The notes under the pieces: model-generated
Seen by the model: only the letters and a program-made list of their open reading frames with translations
Told to the model about the DNA's origin: nothing
Database searches by the model: none
Part shown: piece after piece, positions 1 through 9,479 of the stretch
How the letters are laid out: every line of letters begins with the position of its first letter
Position numbering within the stretch: position 1 is the stretch's first letter
Origin: Sphingomonas psychrotolerans
Lineage (GTDB): Bacteria; Pseudomonadota; Alphaproteobacteria; Sphingomonadales; Sphingomonadaceae
NCBI RefSeq assembly: GCF_002796605.1
Contig: NZ_CP024923.1
Span: 124,001-188,000 of the forward strand
Reading direction: 5' to 3'
Length of the DNA stretch: 64,000 nucleotides
Translations under genes and position numbers: made by a program

Positions 1-1310
1 CGTTCATCCCCGATCGGGGGCTCGCCGCGGGCGTGCTGATCGCCGCCGCGCTGCTCCATTACGGACTCAACGCAGTGGGCGCGTGCAGCTGGAACAGCTG
101 GATGCGCGACCTCGTGCCCGCGGACCGGCTCGGCCGCTTCTTCTCGCGCCGGACGATGTACGGCACTGCAGTGAGTGCGCTGGCGACCGTGGGCGGCGCG
201 CTCGCGCTCGAGCGTGCCGGGAGCGACCGCGCGACCGGCGATTACATCTTCGCGACGCTCTATTCGTTCGGCTTCGTCTGCGGATTGGTGAGCACTGCGG
301 CGCTCGCCCGCGTGCCCGAGCCGCGCATGCCGGCATCGAGCGAAAGCGTGCCCATCTACCGGCTGCTCGCCGCGCCGTTGCGCGATCGTAACTTCCGCTC
401 GATGCTGGGCTATCTGGCCAGCTGGCAATTCGCAGTGAACCTCGCGACGCCCTTCTTCACGGTGTATTTCGTCCGCGAGCTCGGGTTCAGCATGGGCTTC
501 GTGCTGGTGCTGAGCTTCATCAGCCAGATCGCCAACCTGGCAGTGATCCGCGGCTGGGGCGTGCTCAGCGACCGTTTCGCCAACAAATCGGTGCTGGGCG
601 TCGCCACGCCGATGTTCATCCTGTGCGTGGCGGCGATGGCGTTCGCGAGCGAAGTCGAGGGGCAGACATTGCGCGCTGCCTATCTGGTGGTGCTCCATGT
701 CTTGATGGGCGCCTCGGGCGCGGGCGTCGGGCTCGCCTCGGGAAACATCGTCCTGAAGCTCAGTCCGCCGAGTGGCGCGACCGGGTTCATGGCCTCGAAC
801 GCAATGATATGCGCGGTCGCGGCGGGAATCGCGCCGGTGATAGGCGGCTGGGCGAGCGACTTCTTCGCCGCGCGCCAGTTGAGCCTCGCGCTGCGCTGGG
901 CCAGCCCGTCGGGCGCCAGCGAGTTCGGGGTGATGTTCACCCATCTCGAGTTCTTCTTCCTGATCTCGGCGATGCTGGGGTTCAACACGCTGTACCGGCT
1001 GGCGATGGTGCAAGAGCCGGGTGCGGTGGGCAGTCGCCAGGTGGTCGCGCACATCCTGTCGGCGACGGCGCGGACGCTGGGCAATGCGTCGTCGGTGTCC
1101 GGACTACGCAACGCGATGGTCTTTCCGGGCGGCGAGCTGATCAAGCTGCGCGAGCTGCGCATCCCGCTGCTGACGAACCTGCAACACATCGTGCGCGAGC
1201 GCTTCGGCTGGGGCTCTCGCGAGTCTGTGCTCGGCTCGATGATCGACGCGAGTTACGAAATGCCGGAGCCAGAACCTTCGCTCGAAGATCTGCTGGCGCG
1301 TCTGAAATAA
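1..1310 (+). CDS. MFS transporter, 5'-truncated by the window edge
   Basis: The frame is open from base 3 and ends with TAA at 1308-1310, so the start lies outside the window. About 435 residues are visible. Many hydrophobic segments with short charged loops, including an RDLVPADRLGRFFSRR loop between helices, fit a major facilitator superfamily carrier in the inner membrane. The last 90 or so residues form a long cytoplasmic tail rich in Arg, Leu and Glu, which most MFS proteins lack. The substrate cannot be read from the sequence. The next gene is convergent. Confidence 0.85.
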   Translation, partial: FIPDRGLAAGVLIAAALLHYGLNAVGACSWNSWMRDLVPADRLGRFFSRRTMYGTAVSALATVGGALALERAGSDRATGDYIFATLYSFGFVCGLVSTAALARVPEPRMPASSESVPIYRLLAAPLRDRNFRSMLGYLASWQFAVNLATPFFTVYFVRELGFSMGFVLVLSFISQIANLAVIRGWGVLSDRFANKSVLGVATPMFILCVAAMAFASEVEGQTLRAAYLVVLHVLMGASGAGVGLASGNIVLKLSPPSGATGFMASNAMICAVAAGIAPVIGGWASDFFAARQLSLALRWASPSGASEFGVMFTHLEFFFLISAMLGFNTLYRLAMVQEPGAVGSRQVVAHILSATARTLGNASSVSGLRNAMVFPGGELIKLRELRIPLLTNLQHIVRERFGWGSRESVLGSMIDASYEMPEPEPSLEDLLARLK

Positions 1311-1399
1311 GGGGCGGGTATCGTGAGAAAGTCGCGGCATCGCCTTCCGGCCCGCGCGAGGCACGACGGCTTGCGCCCGGACGGTGCGTCCAGATCGGA

Positions 1400-2278
1400 T
1401 TATGTCGCGTCGTGCTTGTCGCGCCGGCGCTTGCCGAACAGCATGCCGCGTTCGAGACGCGTGCAGAGCGCCGCATAATAAGCGCGCAGGAACGCCAGTT
1501 CGTCGCTTTCGTCGCCGGCCCAGCCGATACGCGCGCGGATCGTGCGGGCCACGACGATCATCGCGAGTTCGTCCTGTCTGCGCAGCACGTCCTCGAGCTT
1601 CTGGAGTTCGAATTCGCCGTAAGCCGCGAGCTGCTGATCGGTGAACGAATAGCGATCGGGCGCATCCACGCCGAGCACGCTGGCGCCGAGCCTGCGCCGC
1701 GGCAGCCGGACGACCCAGGTGCCGGCGATCAGATCGCCGACCCGCATATGATCGCGGTTGAACAGCGGAAAGAGCAGGAAGCCGCCGCTCCACAGCAATC
1801 CCGCGGCCGACATCGCGAAGCCGGCGAGCCCTTGGCTGGTCTCGTAAGCGAGGAAGGAAAGCGGCAGGAAGAATTCGAGCTCGCGCATCGCGTTGCGCGC
1901 GACGACTGCGTGTCCGGAAAGGCGTCGCCCGTCGCGGGCGACCACACGCAGCTTCATGACGCGCTTTCCGATCGTCGCCGAACGGGTGCCGAGCTCGAAC
2001 GCCGTGAAGTAGAAGTTGCGCAGCACGAAGAACCCCAGCAGCCAGGTCGCGGCAAGGGTCTGTAGCGCCGCCTGCCCGCCGCCGCTGGCGACGCCGATGA
2101 ACAGAAAGATCGTTACGAACGTAAATACGAACAGCAGGCCGACGATGATCAGCAAGTCGAGCACGAAGGCGCCGGCGCGTTCGCCGACGCTGCCGAGGCG
2201 CAGGCCGAGATCGACGCCTTCAGGCGTGACGAATTCGCGAACATCGTTCCTGGCGGCTGTGGCGCGGAGATCAGCCAT
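1400..2278 (-). CDS. RDD family membrane protein
   Basis: A 292-residue protein. The RDD signature (Arg and Asp in ERAGAFVLDLL, near residues 33-43) opens the first membrane segment. A second hydrophobic block follows, then the typical SATIGKRVMKLRVV loop. The last 90 residues are charged and cytoplasmic. RDD proteins are small membrane proteins of mostly unknown role, and some have been linked to ion exchange. Its start overlaps the stop of the SpoIIM-type gene by 8 bases. It is the last gene of a six-gene minus-strand cluster with a MoxR ATPase, and its job is probably tied to that system. Confidence 0.9.
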   Translation of the reverse strand: MADLRATAARNDVREFVTPEGVDLGLRLGSVGERAGAFVLDLLIIVGLLFVFTFVTIFLFIGVASGGGQAALQTLAATWLLGFFVLRNFYFTAFELGTRSATIGKRVMKLRVVARDGRRLSGHAVVARNAMRELEFFLPLSFLAYETSQGLAGFAMSAAGLLWSGGFLLFPLFNRDHMRVGDLIAGTWVVRLPRRRLGASVLGVDAPDRYSFTDQQLAAYGEFELQKLEDVLRRQDELAMIVVARTIRARIGWAGDESDELAFLRAYYAALCTRLERGMLFGKRRRDKHDAT

Positions 2279-3263
2279 CGGCGCTCTCGCGCAGGGGCAG
2301 GCAATAGAAATAAAGCAGCCAGCCGAGCAGCGCCGCTCCGCCGATCGCGGCGCGCGCCACGTCGCTCTGCACGACCTGGCGGCCGACGCCTTCGAGCAGC
2401 CCGGCGACGCCCAGCATCACCACCACGCCAAGCATCACGATCGCCGCAGTGCGGCCCGCCGCGACGGCTGCGTCGCCACGTGACGACCGGCCGGGAAAGG
2501 CGACCGCCATGCCGATGTGCAGCCCCGCGGCGCCGGCGAGAGCGATCGCGAACAGCTCGGTAGTGCCGTGAATCGAAAGCCACGCAGTGAGCTGTAGCCC
2601 GAGGCCTTTCGAAACGTAGATCGCGAGGAAGGCGCCGAGGATGCAGCCATTGTAGAGAAGCAGCAGCACCGTCGGCACGCCGAACGCGAAGCCGAGCGCG
2701 AAGCACATCAGCGAGACCTGGCTATTATGCGTGAACAGCATCGCCGCGAACACCGCGAGCGCTCCCTCGGAATGATAGAGCACCGCGCGCAATTCGTCGG
2801 CCGACGACTGGGGGCCGCGCCCGCCCGCAAGATCGGCGGGGACGATCGCGTAGAACCACGCCGGATCGCGGATCACCAGCAGATAAGCCGCGACCGCGCC
2901 GACCATCGTCAGCAACACCGCGACGAGGGTCTCGCGCCCGATCCTGCGGATCGCCTCAGGCCACGCCTGTGCGAAGAAGCCGCTCACCCGGCGCCATAGC
3001 GGCGGCTGGACGCCGTAGAGGATGAAATAGGCGCGGGTGGCGAGCGATTCGAGATAGGCCACCAGATCGACGTCGAGCGAAGTCTCGCGTGCGACCGACA
3101 GTGACGACAAAGTGGCGCGATACAGCACCGGAAGTTCGAACAGATCCTCGTCGCTCAGCGAGGGCGCGCGGCCACGCTCGATGCGGTCGATCAGCGTTTC
3201 GAGCCGTTCCCAATCGTGCTGGCGCGACGCGCGGAAACGCCCGCCGCTCGGGTCCGCGTTCAC
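2271..3263 (-). CDS. Stage II sporulation protein M (SpoIIM) family membrane protein
   Basis: A 330-residue protein. About 105 soluble N-terminal residues (DWERLETLIDRIERG and following) precede five or more membrane segments. The segment FTHNSQVSLMCFALGFAFG and the later STHGTTELFAIALAGAAG-like stretch (actual text LSIHGTTELFAIALAGAAG) are typical of SpoIIM-type proteins outside spore formers. The organism does not sporulate, so the family name should not be taken as a function. ATGA overlap with the upstream DUF58 gene and an 8-base overlap with the downstream RDD gene indicate one transcript and coupled translation. Such proteins recur in MoxR/DUF58 clusters. Confidence 0.88.
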   Translation of the reverse strand: MNADPSGGRFRASRQHDWERLETLIDRIERGRAPSLSDEDLFELPVLYRATLSSLSVARETSLDVDLVAYLESLATRAYFILYGVQPPLWRRVSGFFAQAWPEAIRRIGRETLVAVLLTMVGAVAAYLLVIRDPAWFYAIVPADLAGGRGPQSSADELRAVLYHSEGALAVFAAMLFTHNSQVSLMCFALGFAFGVPTVLLLLYNGCILGAFLAIYVSKGLGLQLTAWLSIHGTTELFAIALAGAAGLHIGMAVAFPGRSSRGDAAVAAGRTAAIVMLGVVVMLGVAGLLEGVGRQVVQSDVARAAIGGAALLGWLLYFYCLPLRESADG

Positions 3264-4558
3264 AGCAAATTCCTTCGCTTGAAGTCGAGATATTGCCGCA
3301 CCAGCGCGGGGCCGACGGCGTCGTGTGCCGCTTCGAGCACGTGGATGCCGAGATGGCGCAGTCGCGATACGACGATCCGGCGCTCGCGCAACATTGCCGC
3401 CGCAGCGACCGCGCGCGAAACATCGTCGATCGCCCGCGGCTCGGCCGCGGCGATGGCTTCGAGCTCCACATCTTCGAGGATGACGAACAGCACGAGATGT
3501 CGCTTCATCAGGCTGGCGGCGGCGCGGATCATCAGTTCGGCACCGGCCTGGTCGGTGAACTCGGTGAACACGACGATCAGCGAGCGGCGCGTCAGATCGC
3601 CTGCCAGCGTGGCGAGCGCGAGGGTGAAATTGGTCTCGGCCGTGCTATAGTCGAGCTCGCCGGCGAGCCGCTGCATCAGCGGAAAGGCGCGCGTGCCCGA
3701 TACGGTGCCGGATGCGATGCGCGGCTTCGAATCGAAACCGAACAGGCCGACGCGGTCCCCCAGCTTGAGCGCGGAATAAGCGGCGAGCAGCGCGGCGGTG
3801 ATCGCGCGGTCGATCCGCGGCAGGCCGGCGACGGGCTCGCACATCGCGCGGCCCGCATCGATCGCGAACACGATCTGGTTGTTGCGCTCGATCCGGTTCT
3901 CGCGCGCGACCAGCTTGAGGTGGCGCGCGCTGTGGTTCCAGTCGATCGAGCGGCGTTCCATCCCCGAGCGCCATTCGGCGAGGGCGTCGAATTCGCTGCC
4001 CTCGCCGCGATCGACCCGCATCATCTCTCCGATCTGCGCGTCGCGCAGCAGCATCGTCGCCGCATCGCGCACCGGGCGGATGTCGGGGGTGATCACGACG
4101 CCCCGGTCGAGCGGTTCGACGCGCTGGCGCCAGATCAGCCCGAGCGGCCCGGTCCAGCGGCTCCAGAGCTCGCGCAAACCATCCGATCCGCGGCGGATCG
4201 CAGTGAAGGCGATCAGTGCGGTTTGCTCGTCGGAGCGGATATGGACGCGATCGTCGGCGAGCGGCGCAAGCCGCGGTCCGGTGGCGATCGCCAGTTCGAT
4301 CGTGCCGGGCGACCGGACGCCGCGCTCGACGGCGATCTCGACAACCAGCGGCGCGCCGATCTCGATCGCGCCGGGGCAGTGCAGCCGGATGTCCGGCGGC
4401 GGAGCGGCGAACAGCGCGTCGAGTCCGATCAAGGTCAGGACGAGCGGCACCCAGATCAGCCCGACGAACCAGAGATGCGGCGCGACGACGCCCAGCAGCA
4501 ATGCGAGCGGCGCGCCGGCCGCCAGCAGCATTGTGCTTCGTCGCGTCGGGCGTATCAA
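3260..4558 (-). CDS. DUF58 domain protein (VWA-like partner of MoxR)
   Basis: A 432-residue protein. Two hydrophobic segments lie in residues 10-50, followed by a beta-rich part. The DUF58 core has [13 protein letters not shown] near residue 205 and a VWA-like strand FAIDAGRAM near 228. The usual DxSxS metal site is changed here to DAGRAM. DUF58 proteins are encoded beside MoxR ATPases and are thought to be their membrane-anchored adaptors or substrates; the biochemical role is unproven. The gene overlaps the MoxR stop by 4 bases and the SpoIIM start by 4 bases. Confidence 0.9.
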   Translation of the reverse strand: MIRPTRRSTMLLAAGAPLALLLGVVAPHLWFVGLIWVPLVLTLIGLDALFAAPPPDIRLHCPGAIEIGAPLVVEIAVERGVRSPGTIELAIATGPRLAPLADDRVHIRSDEQTALIAFTAIRRGSDGLRELWSRWTGPLGLIWRQRVEPLDRGVVITPDIRPVRDAATMLLRDAQIGEMMRVDRGEGSEFDALAEWRSGMERRSIDWNHSARHLKLVARENRIERNNQIVFAIDAGRAMCEPVAGLPRIDRAITAALLAAYSALKLGDRVGLFGFDSKPRIASGTVSGTRAFPLMQRLAGELDYSTAETNFTLALATLAGDLTRRSLIVVFTEFTDQAGAELMIRAAASLMKRHLVLFVILEDVELEAIAAAEPRAIDDVSRAVAAAAMLRERRIVVSRLRHLGIHVLEAAHDAVGPALVRQYLDFKRRNLL

Positions 4559-5511
4559 CGCGGCGCCTCGACCTGCTCGACGAGTGCCGCGATCACTGCA
4601 TCGGCCGAGCGGCCGTCGATCTCCGCGGCCGGGGACAAGAGGACGCGGTGCCGCAGCGCCGCGGGGGCGAGGCGCTTGACGTCGTCGGGCAACACGAAGT
4701 CGCGGCCGTCGAGCGCGGCATAGGCGCGTGCGGCGGCGGCGAGCGTCGCGGCCGCACGCGGCGAGGCGCCGAGTTGGAGATCGCCCGTGCTGCGCGTGGC
4801 GCGGACGAGACGGACGACATAATCGACGATTTCATCGGCGAGGCGGTTGACCGAGACTGCATCGGCGGCGGCGCGGATCGTCGCGGCGTCGGCAACGCGA
4901 GTCACTCCCCAATCTTCGGGATGCGGTGTGCCGAAGCGATTGCCCATCGCCGCGACCAGCCGTCGCTCTTCTTCTGCCGAAGGGTAGCCGACGACATATT
5001 TGAACAGGAACCGGTCGAGCTGTGCCTCGGGCAGCGGATAGACGCCCTGATTCTCGATCGGGTTCTGCGTGGCGACCACCATGAAGCGGTCGCTCAGCCG
5101 ATGATCGACGCCGTCGATCGTGACCGTGCGCTCCTGCATCGCTTCGAGCAATGCCGCCTGCGTCTTGGGCGGGGTGCGATTGATCTCGTCGGCGAGCAGC
5201 AGCTCGGTGAAGATCGGCCCGCGGGTCAGCGTGAAGGACGAGGTCTGGAAATTGAACAGGTTGGAACCGAGAATGTCGCCTGGCAGCAAGTCTGGCGTGA
5301 ACTGGATGCGACCGTAATCGAGCCCCGCCGCGCGCGCGAAGCATTGCGCAAGGAAGGTCTTGGCAGTGCCGGGCGGCCCTTCGAGCAGGATGTGACCCGA
5401 GGCGAACAAAGCGACCAGCATCAGCTCGACGGCGTCGTCGAGGCCGACCACGGCCTTGGCCACTTCGCTGCGGATCGCATCGCCGAGCGCCTTCACTTCA
5501 TCGATGTTCAC
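4555..5511 (-). CDS. MoxR family AAA+ ATPase
   Basis: A 318-residue ATPase. Visible are Walker A GPPGTAKT (about residue 40), Walker [21 protein letters not shown], the sensor-1 region [20 protein letters not shown] and the arginine-finger helix LDRFLFK. The C-terminal lid domain ([20 protein letters not shown]) is complete, so the length is normal for the family. MoxR proteins act as chaperone-like ATPases that mature or activate VWA-domain partners; here the partner is the DUF58 protein encoded next. The start overlaps the DUF4350 stop by 14 bases. Confidence 0.95.
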   Translation of the reverse strand: MNIDEVKALGDAIRSEVAKAVVGLDDAVELMLVALFASGHILLEGPPGTAKTFLAQCFARAAGLDYGRIQFTPDLLPGDILGSNLFNFQTSSFTLTRGPIFTELLLADEINRTPPKTQAALLEAMQERTVTIDGVDHRLSDRFMVVATQNPIENQGVYPLPEAQLDRFLFKYVVGYPSAEEERRLVAAMGNRFGTPHPEDWGVTRVADAATIRAAADAVSVNRLADEIVDYVVRLVRATRSTGDLQLGASPRAAATLAAAARAYAALDGRDFVLPDDVKRLAPAALRHRVLLSPAAEIDGRSADAVIAALVEQVEAPR

Positions 5512-6652
5512 GCGTCACGGTCCTCTTCCAATGATAAAGATCGCGCGCTGCATCGAGCAGGCGGCGCGTGTCGGGAGCATCGGCGGCGCGGGCAGCCATG
5601 CTCGAAAAGGGTTCGCCGGCGGGGTCGAGGCGATCGAGATAGTGGTCGAGTGCGTCGCCGCTCAATCCCGCCGGCGCACCGGTGGCCAGAGCGGCGGTCT
5701 CGCGGACGAGCGCCCCATAGCGCTCTCCGGTCCGGTGGCGGCGCCGGGCGAGGCGTAGCAACGCTGCGCCGTTGTCGGCGAGCGCGCGCTTGCCGAAGGC
5801 AAGGCCGCGCCCGGGTGAGGCTGCCGGTCCGAAGCGCAGCATCGCGTGCCAGCCCGCCAGCAACGCCGCGACGAGGACGCACAGCGTGAGCGGCAGGAAC
5901 GGCGCCTCGAACGCGAGCTTGAGCAGGTTTGGATTCCGCCCGAAGCCGTGCAGCGTGAGATCGAAGGCGACAGCATCTTCGGTCGCACCGAGTTCGTCGA
6001 GGATCTGCATCGCCCGCTCGGCGCCCTCGCGCGTCGCGAGTCCCTTATTGTCGAACAGATCGGGATCCGCGGTGATGGTGAGCAGGCTATCGCCGTGGGA
6101 GGCGACGAGCGTGGCACCATGCGGGTCGGTGGACACGGGCTCCAGCCCGGTTCCAGAAATCGTGCGCAGGCCGTGGCCGGCGGGGCTTTTGATGGCGACC
6201 TGAACGACTTCCGAAATCGGCAGCGCAGCCATGAACTCCGGAATCGTGCTGGTCGCACGCACCCATTGGGGGTTGTTGGGCAAGGGCGCGGTGACCCATT
6301 TCGGCAAGATCACGAGCGTGGATAGCCCCTGACGGCGCTCGAGGATGCGTTTGACCGCGGCGGGGTCGGTTCCCGGGCCGGGGGTCAGGATCACGAAGCT
6401 GGCATCGTCCAGGTCGGCCTCGCTGCGCACCATGCGCGCTTCGCCACCGGTGTGCTTGACCAGATCGGCGAGGCCCGCAAATCCGACTGCCGAGGTCGAC
6501 AGCGCGTGCGTGCCGCCATTGCGGGCCGGCCGCAAGTCGTCGGCATAGGCGAACAGCAACAGGAATGAGAGGAAGCCGACAGTTGCGAGTGCGACGAGGG
6601 TCAGCATTGTGCGCGCAGCGAAGGCGGGGGTCGAAGCGCCGTTCATTTCCAC
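5498..6652 (-). CDS. DUF4350 domain membrane protein
   Basis: A 384-residue protein with an N-terminal membrane segment (about residues 15-33), an extracytoplasmic domain carrying the DUF4350 pattern ([19 protein letters not shown], then [13 protein letters not shown]), a second membrane segment near residue 260 and a cytoplasmic C-terminal region rich in Arg and Ala. In related gene clusters DUF4350 accompanies MoxR and DUF58 genes; no activity is established. It overlaps its neighbours by 10 bases upstream and 14 bases downstream, so it belongs to the same transcript. Confidence 0.85.
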   Translation of the reverse strand: MEMNGASTPAFAARTMLTLVALATVGFLSFLLLFAYADDLRPARNGGTHALSTSAVGFAGLADLVKHTGGEARMVRSEADLDDASFVILTPGPGTDPAAVKRILERRQGLSTLVILPKWVTAPLPNNPQWVRATSTIPEFMAALPISEVVQVAIKSPAGHGLRTISGTGLEPVSTDPHGATLVASHGDSLLTITADPDLFDNKGLATREGAERAMQILDELGATEDAVAFDLTLHGFGRNPNLLKLAFEAPFLPLTLCVLVAALLAGWHAMLRFGPAASPGRGLAFGKRALADNGAALLRLARRRHRTGERYGALVRETAALATGAPAGLSGDALDHYLDRLDPAGEPFSSMAARAADAPDTRRLLDAARDLYHWKRTVTREHR

Positions 6653-7275
6653 GAACCCGGCAGGGCGAAGGCGCCATATGCCGCCCGGGCTTCTTCCCAG
6701 TCGGCGCGCGCAAGACTGCGGCCGGCGAACAGGCTCCGCTCGACCGGCGCCGCGAGCGCGACGAAAGCGGCCCGAACGCGTTCGGGCAGCCCCGCCATGG
6801 CGCCGATCTCGCGGCTGGTGAGCGCCGGGCGGAGCAGCCGGGGCCGATTGCGGGCGATATCCTCGAGGCCGCGATGGAGCAGCAGGCGGGCGGCTTCCTC
6901 ATAGCGGCCTTCGGCGGCCATTGCGTCGGCTTCGGCGAGCAGCGCGCGCGCCACTTTTTCCTCAGGTCGCCAGGTGGAGATTTCACCTTCCGGCGCGGCA
7001 TGCGCATCCGTCTGGCCCCGCTTGTGCAGCAGGCTCCGCACGATGAGCCACAGGATCGTCGCGGCACCGAGCGCAACCAATGTCCAGAAGATCCAGCCCA
7101 TATAGGGGCCGAGCGGCTCGAGCGCGCGTCCAAGCCAGCGCAGCCATGCGGGCACCTCCGGGGGCTTGGCGGCCGGCAGCTCGAACTGGATATCGGTCCG
7201 CGCGCGCAGCTTCGCATGCGCGGCCGCGACCGAGTCTGTCGCGGAACCTTCCGCCATTGCCTTGATCGCCCCCAC
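6643..7275 (-). CDS. DUF4129 domain membrane protein, first gene of the MoxR cluster
   Basis: A 210-residue protein. A charged N-terminus is followed by one strong membrane segment (GWIFWTLVALGAATILWLIV, near residues 55-75) and a cytoplasmic helical domain with the DUF4129 pattern AAEGRYEEAARLLLHRGLEDI. In other bacteria this domain is often fused to transglutaminase-like proteins; here it stands alone. It is promoter-proximal in the minus-strand MoxR cluster. The 117 bases to the divergent gene at 7393 must hold the promoters for both directions. Confidence 0.85.
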   Translation of the reverse strand: MGAIKAMAEGSATDSVAAAHAKLRARTDIQFELPAAKPPEVPAWLRWLGRALEPLGPYMGWIFWTLVALGAATILWLIVRSLLHKRGQTDAHAAPEGEISTWRPEEKVARALLAEADAMAAEGRYEEAARLLLHRGLEDIARNRPRLLRPALTSREIGAMAGLPERVRAAFVALAAPVERSLFAGRSLARADWEEARAAYGAFALPGSWK

Positions 7276-7392
7276 GCCGCGGACGTAACCGATCCGGCTC
7301 GGCCTGAAAAGCCGTTCAGACTGGACTTCGCACCCAGTTTCGGTTCACGTTCGGGCGTGGCGAGATCGTTCGCCCGTGAACAAGGGGGAATT

Positions 7393-8172
7393 ATGGCCGA
7401 AGCTGGAGAGGGGCGATACGAAATCGCCAGCGTCATTTCGCGATCGTTTGAAACAGTCAGATCGAATCTGGGGCTGTTCGCCGGACTCGCGCTGATCTTG
7501 TCCGGAGTGCCGGCCTTTGCCCTGAATCTCTGGCAAACTAGCTTCGGCGTGAATCTCAACGCGGCGCAACCCGATTTCAGCGCGCTCCTGAGTGCGGCAT
7601 ATCTCGGCCCGCTGTTCGTGGGCTGGCTGGTCGCAATGGTGACCAACGCGGTGCTTCAGGCGTCGCTCACCCGCGCGACCGTGACGCATCTGTCGGGCGA
7701 GAAGCCCGTTTTCGCGCAATGCCTGACAGTCGGCGTGTCGATGATCCTGCCGATGATCGGTATCGGTATCCTGCTGGCGCTCGGCGTCGGTCTCGCGATG
7801 CTGCTGCTGATCGTGCCGGGCATCATCCTGTGGTTGTGCTGGTCGGTAGTGGTGCCGGTCTATGTGCAGGAGAAGGTCGGCGTGATCGAAGCTTTCGGGC
7901 GCAGCATGGCGCTTACCGAGGGTTCGCGCTGGCGGATCTTCCTGACGATGCTGCTGGTCCTGGTCGGACTTTGGCTGCTCAGCATCCCCGTGGGCCTGTT
8001 GACCGTCGCGGTCGCCGCGACCGGATCGGTCATTGCTGTCTCGCTGGTCACCGCGATCGTCAGCGCGCTGGGTAGCATGGTGATGGTGACGGTGCAGTCG
8101 TGCGTCTATGTCGAGCTGCGCAACGTCAAGGAAGGCGTGGCGCCGGCGGACCTCGAGGCGATCTTCGCCTGA
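7393..8172 (+). CDS. Multi-pass membrane protein, GPDPase membrane-domain-like
   Basis: A 259-residue protein. The ATG at 7393 was chosen over upstream starts because a strong GGGGGA ribosome site lies 4 bases before it and the protein then begins just ahead of the conserved YEIASVISRSFETVRSNLG stretch. Six hydrophobic segments follow, with a conserved cytoplasmic loop between them (SVVVPVYVQEKVGVIEAFGR, then SMALTEGSRW). This pattern occurs in the membrane domain found in some glycerophosphodiester phosphodiesterases and in many stand-alone proteins of unknown role. No phosphodiesterase domain is present. It is divergent from the MoxR cluster. Confidence 0.85.
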   Translation: MAEAGEGRYEIASVISRSFETVRSNLGLFAGLALILSGVPAFALNLWQTSFGVNLNAAQPDFSALLSAAYLGPLFVGWLVAMVTNAVLQASLTRATVTHLSGEKPVFAQCLTVGVSMILPMIGIGILLALGVGLAMLLLIVPGIILWLCWSVVVPVYVQEKVGVIEAFGRSMALTEGSRWRIFLTMLLVLVGLWLLSIPVGLLTVAVAATGSVIAVSLVTAIVSALGSMVMVTVQSCVYVELRNVKEGVAPADLEAIFA

Positions 8173-8182
8173 AGCGGGTTCG

Positions 8183-8212
8183 ACGCCCGGGAAGCCGTCG
8201 CTTCCCGGGCGT
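8183..8212. terminator. Strong hairpin between convergent genes
   Basis: A perfect 13-bp stem (ACGCCCGGGAAGC with its complement) closes on a 4-base loop between two convergent genes. There is no clear T-run on either side, so it may stop both transcripts by structure or help Rho. Confidence 0.6.
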
Positions 8213-8226
8213 TCGGACCGATCGGG

Positions 8227-9090
8227 TCAGGGCACCCCGAAGGTCCAGCCTTCGGTTTGCGCGAGCTCTGGCGTGAGCAGCCGCGGTGACCAGAGGTTTG
8301 ATTGCACGGCGGCGACGCGCAGCCATGCGGCCGAGAGCATCGCATCGGTGGCGTGGTCGTCATAACGGGGCAGGCGACGGTGCGGAGCCGACCCGAACGC
8401 GGCGAGCATCGTATCGAGAGTCTCGCCATCGCGGATCTTGGAGATGCCCTTGCGCATTCCGGCGAGGCGGGCGGCGAGCGCCGTATAGATTTCGACCAGC
8501 ACCGGGCCGGTTTCGGGGACGGGATCGAAGGGCCACAACCCGATCTTGCCGCGCAGCCGATGCAGCACGCGCATGCCGGTGAGGCTCGATTTGCCCACCT
8601 GCGAGGCACCGACGAGATTGAAGCAGCTATAGGGCGATAGCCGCATCGCCTCCTGCCCTTGTTCGCAAACCCGAAAACGACCCCGGCCCGGGGGGAAGAG
8701 GTCACCGCAATCGCCGCGCTGGCGGAAATGACGGCGGGCGTCGGGGTGGTTGACGAAGCTGGTCGCGGCCAGATGCGGATCGTCGGCGCTGAGCTGGTCG
8801 ACCAGCTTCCAGAGCGCGGGGCCGTCAGCGGGCGACATATCCCAGCCGGGGAAATAGGCGCCTTCGTCGTGAACGGGGAAGGCGGGAGAGAGATCGAGCC
8901 CGATCAGCGCGCGGGTGCCGTCGGCGGCGAGTTGGTCCAGCCATTCGAGGATGTCCTGCCGCGACCAGGCGCGGTCGACCAGTTCGGGGGCGTCGCTGCC
9001 CGCTCGGGCATGGGCGACCGCGAGTCCTTTCGGCCGCTCGGCCGCCTGGCCCGACCAGTCGATGGCAATGAAGTCCGTGAAGGGAGGCAC
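8227..9090 (-). CDS. DUF429-like protein, predicted RNase H-fold
   Basis: A 287-residue soluble protein. It begins with FIAIDWSGQ, the first strand and acidic residue expected of an RNase H-like fold as in the DUF429 group, then has a second acidic strand ALIGLDLSPAFP. Near the C-terminus KIRDGETLDTMLAAFG and YDDHATDAMLSAAW could supply further acidic residues. No nuclease activity is known for this group, so the function is open. It stands alone: a convergent gene lies on one side and a 35-base gap separates it from the YjbR pair on the other. Confidence 0.75.
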   Translation of the reverse strand: MPPFTDFIAIDWSGQAAERPKGLAVAHARAGSDAPELVDRAWSRQDILEWLDQLAADGTRALIGLDLSPAFPVHDEGAYFPGWDMSPADGPALWKLVDQLSADDPHLAATSFVNHPDARRHFRQRGDCGDLFPPGRGRFRVCEQGQEAMRLSPYSCFNLVGASQVGKSSLTGMRVLHRLRGKIGLWPFDPVPETGPVLVEIYTALAARLAGMRKGISKIRDGETLDTMLAAFGSAPHRRLPRYDDHATDAMLSAAWLRVAAVQSNLWSPRLLTPELAQTEGWTFGVP

Positions 9091-9125
9091 CTATCCTTCC
9101 CGCGGGAGGAGCGAGCGGCGCGGGA

Positions 9126-9479
9126 TCATGGCCGCGCTTCCATTCCGGCGGCGGCGCGCTGCGACAGGCTTGCCCGGTCCCACCACGCGCGCGCGATCAG
9201 CAGCTTCATTCGCTCGGGCTCCGCGCTCGCGGCATGGACGATCACGGTGGGCCAGCCCTCATATTGCGGCGTCTGCCAGAAGGTCTCGGGATCGGTGTCC
9301 TTGAGCACTGCGATCTCCTCGCGCGTGGCGCGAAGCACATAGGTTCCAGGCGCTCGCCCCTGGGAGACGATCTGTCGGCCGCGGACCTGCGGCGAGACCG
9401 AACCCCTGGCGCCTGCACCCATCGTCACGCCGGGAAAGGCGCGCGCATGGGCGACCGCATCGTCCCAGTCGAAGCTCAA
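9126..9479 (-). CDS. MmcQ/YjbR family protein, second copy (TTG start)
   Basis: 117 residues if it starts at the TTG at 9479, giving MSFDWDDAVAHARAFPGV. This start is preferred because it makes a 4-base TTGA overlap with the stop of the upstream YjbR gene and gives the normal family length; no closer ATG keeps the domain whole. The family core is visible as DTDPETFWQTPQYEGWPTVIV and the terminal RAWWDRAS. YjbR proteins have a CyaY-like fold and may bind DNA or small ligands; their role is unknown. The neighbouring gene is a paralogue. Confidence 0.85.
   Translation of the reverse strand: MSFDWDDAVAHARAFPGVTMGAGARGSVSPQVRGRQIVSQGRAPGTYVLRATREEIAVLKDTDPETFWQTPQYEGWPTVIVHAASAEPERMKLLIARAWWDRASLSQRAAAGMEARP

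Noticed and set aside
623..2065. Long open frame (480 codons) on the plus strand across the MFS end and the RDD gene
   Set aside because: High-GC shadow: it crosses the end of a real gene and runs antisense to another, with low-complexity Arg/Ala/Gly translation.
3089..4723. Long plus-strand frame opposite DUF58
   Set aside because: Antisense to a well-supported gene; composition dominated by Arg, Ala and Asp, no domain.
6087..7646. Long minus-strand frame across DUF4350 and DUF4129
   Set aside because: Overlaps three supported genes in another frame; no domain features.
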